In this document: positions 24,315 to 33,797 of the stretch, in pieces
How positions within the stretch are numbered: the first letter of the stretch is position 1
Layout of the letters: the number at the start of each line of letters is the position of its first letter
Source: Nannochloropsis oceanica
Lineage: Eukaryota; Sar; Eustigmatophyceae; Eustigmatales; Monodopsidaceae
DNA: 64,000 bases
Reading direction: 5' to 3'
NCBI GenBank assembly: GCA_004519485.1
Contig: CP038112.1
Coordinates: 868,001 to 932,000, forward strand
The notes under the pieces: model-generated
The model's input: the letters and a program-made list of their open reading frames with translations, nothing else
Databases searched by the model: none
Told to the model about the DNA's origin: nothing
Made by a program: the position numbers and the translations under genes

Positions 24315-25672
24315 CTACTCCCCAAACACCTCCGCCATCTTCCCCGTCGCCGTCAACGCTAGCCACAGCACCCCCACCACCACCGACAACATGGCGCTGA
24401 AAATCTTCAAGCTGAAATCAAGCCTCTCGGCCCTCTTCTTACCCTTCTCTCCTCCATCCCTCTCGCTCACCTTCTTCCCCAATCCATACGTCACGCCTCC
24501 GTACACAGCGGCAAAGGCACCCATCGTCAACGAAGACATCACACAAAACGTCCCCAAATACAGCGAGGACTTGCCCCAATCACGCAGCTGCACCGCCGGC
24601 AGCACGCCCAAAATCCCTCCGGGTCCCGCCACGCCGTGTACTACCCCCACCACAAACGACAACAATTTCTCCTTCAACTGCTTTGGGCGACGGCACCAGC
24701 CACTCCTTGACGGCGCGCCCTCCTTCGCTTCCTCCGTCCTCTCCTTGTGGCTGAGTGGGAGGGACACATCGTCACGGGAGGCGGAGGTGGGAATGACGGT
24801 AGAGTTCTCATCCATCTTCACGACGACCGCGCTGCCATCCTCTGCTTCTTTTTCTCCGTCCAATCCTTTCTTTTCTCCTCCTCTTCCCTCACATTCATTC
24901 CCCAACGACCCGGGAGAACACACAGCCACCACTTCTTTCCCCCACTCCGGATTCGCCACTGGTACGACCTCCAGCTCCTTGCTTCCACTCCTCCCCTCGT
25001 ACCTTTCCTCTTCGTCTTCTCCTCCGCTTCTGCTCCCCTTCTCACCATCCTCTCTCACCAACAACCCCGGTGCCACCGCTGGCGCCGTCGAAAAACTCTT
25101 TCTTTCCCTCGGTGTCAATGGTGAGTGCTGGAAAGGCCTTCCGTGAAAAGCCCGCCACATCGTCCATGCCCCCAAGCCAATCATCAAAAAGCCCACAAGC
25201 CACTCACAATAACTCGCCACCCGGTCCATAATCTCGTGCTCGACACTCACAAAAACGGCTGTCATGAGGATCAGGCCCGTGCTATGTCCCATGCCCCACT
25301 GGACGCCGGCAAAGAAAGCTTTGTAAGGAGGGACTGTGGCCGTGAGTGCTGCCAAGGCAGAAAGGTGGTCGGGGCCTGCGAATAGGATGTGAGAGAGGGA
25401 GTGGGGGACGATTTACGGCAGGTTTGACGCGTGAGACGACAAGAGCGACGGGATGGCCATGCCCACTCACCCACCCGTCCTGGGCACTCCGCTTTAAACC
25501 TACCGGACAATACATGGACGATGCCCATCACGCAGCCTTGGCCAATCAGGTGCTCGGCTGTCCTGCGATCCATTCTGCCTGTCGGCTGCCACTGCCGCTG
25601 TCTATATGGATAGGTGCGCAGGAGTGGGCCGACGAGTTGCGTCGTGTGAGACGTATACGAGGCACGTGCCAT
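24315..25672 (-). CDS. NicO-family nickel/cobalt transporter, tandem copy 3, longer loop
   Basis: Exons 25504-25672 and 24315-25375 give 409 residues. The membrane parts match copies 1 and 2 exactly, but the hydrophilic loop between the two halves (about 24830-25145) is different and longer, Glu/Gly/Lys-rich, beginning HGRPFQHSPLTPRERKSF. The intron sequence also differs. The frame is open further upstream than in copies 1 and 2, allowing a start at 25672 (MARASYTSHTTQ) with an N-terminal extension. A start at the MDRR methionine, as in the other copies, is equally possible. The mosaic of identical and unrelated blocks points to gene conversion among copies. Confidence 0.8.
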
Positions 25673-26484
25673 CAAGTTCGAGGCATCCGAAAAAAATATT
25701 CACATCCATGAGGCAAGCTCTTTAAAGAGGGAACATTTTATTCATGTATCTAATTTCTAAGAGCGTGAAAGGATCTTGTAGGACACTCCAAATGCCAGGA
25801 GTTGGCTGTCTGGGGTTTTGTGTTAGGGCTTGAATTGAGAACATTGCAGCCGTTACGCTTAAATTGATAGATTGATTGATTATGGATTGGTTCTTTTGTG
25901 AGTTCGATATTGACAATGGTTAAGCCTCTAAAATCATCGAAACATCTAAACGGGTAATCGATAACCATTTGCGAGTCAGGTGGGGGAGACTGTGTCAAGA
26001 TGATTTGGGTAGGGGGATCGCCACCAAAACCTCCTACAACACGCGTAACCAGGTCCTTGCCGGCACATGCCGGATATATTTCAGGTGCTAGGGGACTACA
26101 AAAATCGGCACACTCGATGTATTTCCAATTCTATTTGCCGGGGAAATATTGCTATTTTAATAAATCAGGAAAATTCAAGAGCGGGGACTCAATGCGTGTC
26201 TTTCATTTATGTTTTATTTCCTACGGCAGTCTATATTTCTTCCCGGATGACTGATTTATACTTTCCGCTGCTCATTTTTCAAACAAACAGTCCCCAATTT
26301 GTAACCTTGAGGCTTGTCAGTGCTTCCTGTAATGCTGCCACAGCCGGGTCTGGGCAAGGCCCGCCCTAAATATTTTGTGGGGAATGTAAATAAAACTTAG
26401 CCTGTGGTTTTGAATTGTGCTTCTGTACCATATAAGTATGTAAAGATTGACATATGCCCACCAGATATGTCGCTCCCGATTCCT
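25673..26484. other. Intergenic region, no gene seen
   Basis: AT-richer than the surroundings. Contains at about 26300-26370 a further copy of the short element (CTTGAGGCTTGTCAGTGCTTCC) found twice at 19775-20040, so the element sits on both sides of the NicO array. Confidence 0.45.
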
Positions 26485-27334
26485 TCATCTCTCAAGAGAC
26501 TTACCTACCTGGATGAACAAGGTCTGGCTAAATTCGGCGGCGGCGGGTGCTTGTGCCGATGGGGGCAAGTTGAGGGTTAGAACGAGGTCCGTGCCCGTCT
26601 GTTGCAAGCGCACATTGACAAGATAGATACGCACAGATTGATGTGCCGCACTGGGCGTGTGGAACTTGGAGATACTTTGTGTGCCGATAAGACAGTAGGT
26701 TGGGTAGGCATCTAAATGCGGCACGACCCCGGTTTTGCTCATGTCCGCTTGAAACTGAATGTTCGCGGCCTGGGCTTCGTTGTGCTCGGCAAGGTCACAG
26801 AAAAAGTATTTTGCGGCCTATTTAATGGATAAGGATTAATTGTGTAGAGGCTCGAGGTGGAGGACTCACAGGCAGTGAAATCACGCATACGCCACTACAC
26901 TCCCTCCCTGTTCGGTACCTTACAGACACATACCTCAAGGCCCTCCTTGCCCCGCTCCAGCTCCAGCAATTCTAGGATAAGTGACGCGTCCGAACTTTGG
27001 TCTACAAAGACTTCTTGATTGTCTGGTACCTGGCGAATCTCGCTGCAAAAGGGATGGTATATATTATGTGTGACTGTCAGGGAGGGGCCTACGAGTCTGT
27101 CACCCTAGCCCTTAGATTGTACCAGGAAGAGAGCACGAAGTGCGAAGACCACAACTAACAGGTAAAATTTACTTACCTGACGTTTGCAAACGAGGCGGGC
27201 AGGGTGAATGTGATGGCACCGCCGAATAGGGCGTGGGATCGGACTCCTGTGGGGATGGTGGGGAGGTTCTTGGAGAGGAGTTGATACGAGCGGCATAATC
27301 CGCATTTGCACGTACCTTCCTCTGCCCCGGTCAT
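26485..27334 (-). CDS. MOG1: Ran-binding protein MOG1 (RANGRF homologue)
   Basis: Exons 27316-27334, 27177-27246, 26934-27042 and 26485-26817 close in phase to 176 residues, near the usual 180-220. Family hallmarks are LFGGAITFTLPASF at the N-terminus and EIRQVPDNQEVFVDQSSDAS followed by LILELLELE, the Ran-facing surface of Mog1 (xxVPDNQEVFxxxxxDxSLIxELLE). The C-terminal part has the expected YLVNVRLQQTGTDLVLTLNL strand pair. Mog1 binds Ran and promotes nucleotide release in nuclear transport. The short first exon (MTGAEEG) was chosen because its phase 1 matches the next acceptor and the family begins just before LFGG. At the 3' end either the frame is read through to the stop at 26485, or a GTAGGT donor at 26508 leads to a further unseen exon. 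Divergent from the NuSAP-like gene. Confidence 0.88.
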
Positions 27335-27917
27335 AGCAGCAACCGTTTCCTTATTTGCCTGAGGAACGGGATTCGTGCCTGCGGGTATATAGTGATGTGG
27401 GAAGTGGGTAAGAGGATGGGGAGGAGGTCGCCTGGATGCCCGGAAGGGCATAGAACTTGACAACTAAAGCTGCACAAGTCTGAGATGGATGAAATGCATA
27501 AAATGTGATCATCTGGATGCAATATCTGCACGGTACAGTGTCGATATGCTTCGGAACGCGCCAGAAAGCCCTCCCCGAGGATGCACGAGAGCACCCACGC
27601 CTTGAAGGCTTCAGTTGCAACGGTGTTCTCGGCCAGAGGAAGAGAAACAAGCTAAGGTTGCCCCGCGTAGCTTAGACAATTACGCCTACATACACTGTGT
27701 GTCACTGGCGCAGACAGAGCAGTAGGCCCCTACCTTGTGAAGGTTGCCATGATGGTGGCGTATTGGCGATGGGTCTTTCGCCGTATTTACTTCACTTGGT
27801 CGCTTCGTTCGTCTGCCACCTACCACACATCCCCTCTTCCGCTTGACACATCCACACGGCACTCACACGGACTTACATATCACACCCACAGATAGTCACT
27901 TTGACCTCGCATTAACC
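27335..27917. promoter_or_regulatory. Shared upstream region of MOG1 and the NuSAP-like gene
   Basis: 583 bases between divergent start codons (27334 minus, 27918 plus). No exon is needed here, although an ATGGCAACCTTCACAAG/GTAGGG segment at 27734-27750 on the minus strand could be an alternative MOG1 leader exon whose phase does not fit. Confidence 0.55.
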
Positions 27918-30572
27918 ATGCCTGCAGCCAAATCGGCCGTTACAAAAACTGGTGCTGCTGTGCGCAGCAGCAAGCGGAAGGAGGCTCCTGCTTCCACTGG
28001 CGCTGCCGCTAAGAAGAGCAGGGAAGCGACGGCTAAGCCCTCCACAAAGAACGTCCCTGTCTCTAAGGCTGCTGCTGTGGCGTCGACAAGCAAAAAAGGA
28101 ACCAGCGGGAAGACGGGTGTCAAACCTATGGCAGCCCCTGCAACTGTTGCCAAAAAAAGCAAGATGGTGGCCAAGGGCAAGGCTGCCCCCGCCGTGAAGA
28201 AGACGGCTTCTTCCTCCCCCTCCGAGGCCTCGCCTAAGCAGGCTAAAAAGATTACGCTGGTAAGGGCTCCCATCGCCTCTACAAATGTAGTTGCTAAGGG
28301 CAAAGGAGGCAAGGAGGTGGAGGCAATGGACCGCAAGAGCTTGCAGGTACGGACGACCAAATTATACAGAGCAGGGACAACGTAAGGGCATAGACGAGGG
28401 GTTGAATTCGTAAAGCCAGACAGAAAAGCCGTGATTGCTATAAATCTTACGAGAGGGTATTGAGTTATATTGCGGAGACGGGACCCGCTATCGCAAGCCA
28501 TTTCGACGCAACTCACGCCCCTTCGTTTCATATCTTTATATCTCTTGTACCTCACCCTACTGATGTGCCACCCACAGGCGCTCGCCAAATCGCTGGGCTT
28601 GAAGGCGAACGCCAAGACCTCGGATCTTCTCGCCGCCGTCCTCAGGGAGCAAAAGGCTGCCAGCGCTTCGTCCTCATTTTCACCTTCGACCACCACCACC
28701 GCCAGCACCAGCAGCAAGGAGAAGGGGAAAAAGCCTACGGATGAGCTGGAGGAGATTCCCCGGTAAGTACAAGAGGGAAGGGGGAAAGAAGGGGTTGAAG
28801 AGAAGAGAGATAGAGACAGACGAATTGGTGCATGCATACGGCTAATGAACTAAAAACAAGTTTTTCGACATAATTCGACACACACATATTTTCAATTTCT
28901 CCATCCCTCTTTCCCTTCTGCCACCCCTCCCTCCCTTCCTCCCTTCTTCCCGTCCCAGCGCCAGGCTGGTTGCCCTCGCGAAGCAAGTGGGTGTCAAGGC
29001 CAACCTGGGCACCGCCAAAATGATCGCCGCCATCAGGTACTGGACTCAGGAGGAATTAAAGATTGAAGGAAAGGAGGGAGGGAAGGGGGATGTGAGAGAA
29101 GGAATGAAAGAAGCACAACGATGGCATGTTCCACCCCTCTCGACTCAGTGCCATCCTTCCTCGACATCCGCCACTCTATCCACCTGTACAGGGCCAAGCA
29201 GTCTGCCTCCTCCTCCTCCACCTTCTCCTCCTCTTCCACCCCCGCTCCTCCGTCACGTCGGCAATCAGGTGCCACAACAGCCACTGCCGCCACGACGGAG
29301 GAAGGAGAGTGGGAGGAAGACTCTCCACCCCGGGAAGGCCGTCGGTCCTCGACTCGTGGTTCGATCCCTCCAGTCCCTGCCTACCTCAAGTGCAAAGACG
29401 TCTCGCCCTCCTTTGACCGCCTGGCCTACATCAAAAACTCCCGCATGACGGCCCGGGAGAATGAAAGAAAGGCGTTTATATTCCGCAAGGTGAGAGAGGG
29501 AGAGAGGGAGAGAGGGAGAAAGAGAGGGAGAGTGGGATGGGGAAAACTCTTAGTCCTCTAACCCCTTCATTCACGTCTCCTCCATCTCCATCCCACTCTC
29601 CTTTCCTACATCCTTCTCTCTCTCACATCTCGTTTTCCAGACCTCCACTGAGGTGGCTCGCATCAGCAAGTCCCGTTTCGTGCACAGCAAAAATCCCGAC
29701 GCCGTTCGTGGCCGGTGGTGAGGGAGCATGTGGAGGGGACAGGGGGAGGGACGACGGGGAAGCATTTTTACTTTTATTGCGGCCCATGCCACACCGCGCT
29801 TTCCCTCTATTCTCCATCCTTTCCTGCTGTTCCCGTGACCACCTCACTCATAATACACGCATGCATCCTCTTCCTCCCTTCCTCCCTTCCTCCCTCTTTC
29901 CCTCCTGCATATCCACAGCGCCACCTCCCACCCCAAGATCCAGCAGAAGCGTAACTACGCCCTCGAAGCCACCAAAAGCCAGCAGCAGTTCAAGGCCAGG
30001 TCCACGGTCATGAAGGGAGGCATCAAGCTCAAGCCCAAGGAGCCTCGTTTCATGAAGGAAAACCGCAAAGTGAGTGTATCTGCCTTTTCTCTCTCTTTCT
30101 CCCTGTCCGTCCTTCCAGAGTAGAGGCAGAGGTAGTGGCCATGAAATTATTCAGCGTATTCTTCCATTATAAGCTTCTTTCCTCCCTCTTTTGTCTTCCC
30201 TCCCTCGCCAGGCGAAGATGCAGGAGGCCGCCGTGAAGCACGCGGTGGACTCGATGCAGAAAACCTTGACCCGCCCCCCGAAGAGGGTCCGCACCCCGGT
30301 CAAGCAAGGTGCGAGGAAGGGAAGGAGGGAGGGAGGGAGGGAGGATGTTTATCACCGCATTCATACACTGAATGGATCGATGCTCATCCAGCTGTACTAT
30401 GGACCCCAACCCTCTCTCTCTCCCTCCCTTCCTTCCTCCCTTCCTCGTGGTAGGCCTGAAGAGTGCCGGGCTGATCCGCCGTAGGAAGTTCGTTGACAGC
30501 GCGTCCATCAAGCGCCAAGCCCTCTATGAGAAGAATCGTCTCCAAGCACTTAAGGAGACAAGCAAGGAGTGA
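27918..30572 (+). CDS. NuSAP-like nucleolar and spindle-associated protein
   Basis: Eight exons (27918-28346, 28578-28762, 28959-29036, 29192-29489, 29641-29717, 29919-30069, 30212-30308, 30454-30572) close in phase to 477 residues. The N-terminal 140 residues are Lys/Ala/Ser-rich and histone-H1-like. Then comes the motif MDRKSLQALAKSLGLKAN followed by AKTSDLLAAVLREQ, closely matching the SAP-type start of animal NuSAP (LQNLAKSLGLRAN...LLKAL). A second copy follows at about residue 206 (LVALAKQVGVKANLGTAKMI). Further on are FDRLAYIKNSRMTARENERK, the basic block KGGIKLKPKEPRFMKENRK with a KEN box near 402-404 (compare KGKLKPWGQSKEN in animals), and a basic coiled-coil-like tail (RRKFVDSASIKRQALYEKNR). 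NuSAP bundles spindle microtubules, is controlled by importins and RanGTP, and is degraded through its KEN box; those roles are transferred by family. The start is placed at AACCATGCC. An earlier in-frame ATG at 27843 would add 25 residues. Confidence 0.78.
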
Positions 30573-32450
30573 AGGGAATACGGAAATGAGGTGATCAAGT
30601 AGCAGGTGCTTCAAGGGGTTAGAAGAGAGAAAGAGAGGCGCAGGTATAGGGGATGGATCGGAGGTACTTGTCATGTAATGTATTTTTCTTCAGGGTAGGG
30701 GGGGGGGAGACGAAGAGGGCGAGGCTGAGTGAATAGCTGTTGTGCGCATAGGTAGGGAAACAGTCTGTCGGGTGGACGAAGGTCAGTGACTGATGCAACA
30801 GTAACTTACTCCTTGTCAGAACTTTTTGAAGTATATGCATTACTTTCACTCATGGCCGTGTTTCTCGCGTCCAAAGGCGTCGTGCGCCCGTGCATGTTAA
30901 TAATGGGGGAGAGAAGATGACTGGAGACGTGCGTCTTGGCTGGAGCTCCTCTTGCACTCGTCACAGATACAGGACTTTTGTGACTGGTCGCGGGGAAAGT
31001 GACGGGACTACTTGGAGGCCACGGGGGCGGAAGAGGGACAAAATACGATCTAGGATCATATAATCAAGATTCTGAGTAACAGTAACACTCAATCAATTAC
31101 GAGGTGCCGAGAGGAAGGTGAGTAAATGAGCCCACGTACCGAATGCAATTTGACGGATCGCTGCGTGAGAGACGAAGAGGATGGGGAGGGAGGGACGACG
31201 ACGAGTGAGGGAGTTGGTAACGAGAGAGGGATAGAAAGATATAACGTATGACAATGAGGTGTAGGAGCAAGGAAGCTAGCAAACGGAGGAGAAATGAAAA
31301 AGAGAGGCGCGAATGCAGCGAACATAGAAAGGCTTGAGGGGAAAGCACGACGTGGTTGTGAGGGCCCGCAGAACGGTAAAGGTAGAAAGAAAATGACCTG
31401 GGATTAAAGGACAACAATAGAAAGAAATGGATATGGTTGGTGTTCGCACAAGCTTCACTAGGCATTTAACAAATCACAAATCTAAACGATACTGGATTTG
31501 AGAGCGAATTCACTGATCCTGTCTGGCACTTTCCCTTTCTTTTCCTTTTCGTTCAGTTTCCTTCCGTCGTTGTCCTTCCAACCTGTGCCTCTATTTCTCT
31601 ATTGCGACAACAACACCTCACAATCATACGCACACACAGAAATGCACATATACTACCCACACATTCACTTGTACAATTATATATATATGTATATATATGT
31701 GTATGTATCTTTATGTGTATATGTATATATATGTATGTATCTTTTTGTTTATATGATACACATATGTGTATGTATGTATATGATATATATATATATGTGT
31801 GTGTATGTATATGTGTGTGTATATGTGTGTGTATGCATGTATATATATATATCGGTCCCAGCATTCACTATCCTCTTTCTCTTTTGATCGTCACACATGT
31901 CAAGCCTCTCATCACTTTCGCCCTCTTCATTAACCTGTTTCCCAATCCTTCCTCCTTCCCTCTCCCTCTTCCTCAGTCCCTGCTCCATTTGCCGCTCCTT
32001 CGGGGCCTCTTTCAATCCACTCACGCTCCCAAAACGCTGATCACACCGACAATGACCGACAGTCCCACCATCCCCTCTTTGCCCTCTCTCCCTCCCCCCT
32101 TCCCTCCTCCCCCTCCTTATTCATTCGTTCCTTCCGAGCCTCCCTCCACGCTCGCCGCGACAAACGCGGAGGATGAGCACTGGGAGTCCGGTTCTTCCCC
32201 TGCCCTCCCTCCCTCCTTTCCTCATCCCCATCCCTTTCCGGCGTGCGCTTGTGGAGAAAGGTAATCACTTTGGTGCGCGAGCCCCACACTCCTCCCTCTC
32301 TCTGGCCCTTCCTCCCCCTCGTCGCTTTCGTCGGGGAGGGTGTCCAAGTGGGGTTTGCGTGACGACTTGGGGAAGGGAGGAAGAGCAGGAGGGCAGGAGG
32401 GCAAGAGGGAGGGCGAGTAGGTGAGATACGTTGTTGAGTCGCGCATCGAA
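30573..32450. other. Intergenic region with TA/TG microsatellite; one doubtful exon
   Basis: About 31678-31852 is a (TA)n/(TG)n microsatellite. At 32051 on the plus strand a frame begins MTDSPTIPSLPSLPPPF and runs to a GTAATC donor near 32262 (WESGSSPALPPSFPHP). It could be a first exon, but no partner exon was found and the sequence is Pro-rich low complexity. Confidence 0.4.
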
Positions 32451-33175
32451 TTAAGACAAATAATCGCGCGAAGCCCTGATGGCACAGCTGTCGTGCAGGC
32501 AGCGCTCACAAGTCACCTTCTCGCTCGCTTCCTCCCTTTCCTTCGATCCCTTCCTCCCTCCTGACCTTGTTTAGAATTTCCTTCATCAGCAGGGCTCGTC
32601 GCGAGTCCAGGCATCGAGAACCACTCTCTCGGGTCACAAAGAATGCCATCATCGGCCTCAACGACAGCAAGGGGGGGGACAGAGGGAGGGAGGAAGGTCA
32701 GGGCAGAAATAGCCACGGCTCCTAACATATTTCCTCCCTCCTCCTCGCCCTCGCTTCCCCTGTCCACCACCCCACCGCCAATATCAACGTACTCTTCCAC
32801 GTGGAAATCTATCCTCCCCCTGATACGGCAGCATTTGGCCGAAAGCAAGTCGGAGGATGGGCACCGGTGCCGCGACGAATAGGTTAGATCCTCCTCCTCT
32901 TCCACCTCATGCTCTTGAGTGATAAGGTCTGATAACTGGTGCCGGGATGGAAAAGAACACCTGCTAGATGTGGATGTGGTGGGAAGAGGGAAGGAAAAGG
33001 ATGAGAGGGAAGGAGAATAGGAGGGGGCGGCAAAAGTGGGGATGGGGCTCAAGCGGTAGGCGGTGGTGGAGGACGAAGAGGAATAGGAGGAGGAGGAGGA
33101 GGCGGTAGAAGAAGATGTGATGACTATGCCAGAAGGGACAAGTAGGGCGGGCGTTGAGGGAGAGCTAGTAGACAT
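32451..33175 (-). CDS. Unknown Ser-rich protein with conserved-looking C-terminus
   Basis: Exons 32727-33175, 32566-32656 and 32451-32516 close in phase to 201 residues. The first 60 residues are Ser/Thr/Pro-rich; next is an acidic patch (EHEVEEEEDLTYSSRH) and IRGRIDFHVEEYVDIGGG; the C-terminus is AFFVTRESGSRCLDSRRALL, MKEILNK and VTCERCLHDSCAIRASRDYL. The last part is dense in Cys and charged residues and looks constrained. I do not recognise a family. The start at 33175 is the first ATG of the frame. The donor of exon 1 (GTTAGG) is weak but is the only one that fits. Confidence 0.5.
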
Positions 33176-33797
33176 GGTGTTGCTGTGCTGTCTGTGGGGG
33201 GTACAGGGCTAGGGATGTGCCTGGACGCTTAGGGCAGAGTGCATACATATGAGCAAAATCCGTGAGTTTGCATAAACCGAATGAAGAAAACCAAGTTATG
33301 AGAATGAAATTAATAATTTTGCGGTGACTGGATGTCGAAAATACACAACAGTGTCAAAGGATGGGGGGTTATATGATCCCGCTCTACACGACTTCCAAGA
33401 GATGACACTTTCACTGGTACACATAGTGCCACTACAACACACACACATATACTCACAAGAGACTCAACAATGGGACCCTATTGCTGCAAAGGGCCTTGCT
33501 GCACGCGGCGTGTCATAACCAGTAGTCAGGGTACGGCCTTGCTGTGACGCTGCAGTAGCCACGTTTAGACGGTCCTTGGAGAAGGAAGACGTACTACCCT
33601 CCAGACGTGCCACACCCCACAAGAGACAGTCAACCACTCTCCTCGGCACGTGCGTTTTCATTTCGTACATTGGTTCTTTTTTCGATAAATTTAATACTGT
33701 AATGAAATCTAAAACTTCCTATCTAGTTTTTGCTAAGTATATATCCACATTCCCTTCTCTCTCCCTCCTCTCGTCCCCCTCCTTTCCGTGCATCTCC
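33176..33797. other. Intergenic region, no gene seen
   Basis: Lies between the start of the Ser-rich gene (33175) and the stop of the DUF1997 gene (33798), both on the minus strand. Promoter of the former is expected here. Nothing else noticed. Confidence 0.5.

Larger units (their letters stand above)
20134..25690. repeat. Tandem triplication, unit about 2.0 kb
   Basis: Three direct copies begin at the words ATACAGCCTTATGG: unit 1 at 20134-22117 (1984 bp), unit 2 at 22118-24126 (2009 bp), and unit 3 from 24127 to about 25690, where similarity stops. Units 1 and 2 are identical over all stretches I compared, apart from small insertions near the left edge of unit 2 (an extra TTTCATTTCTGTCCTGCC and an extra CTCCCCCT). 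Unit 3 shares those insertions. Each unit carries one NicO gene on the minus strand. Units 1 and 2 also carry about 680 bp of gene-free spacer. Confidence 0.95.
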
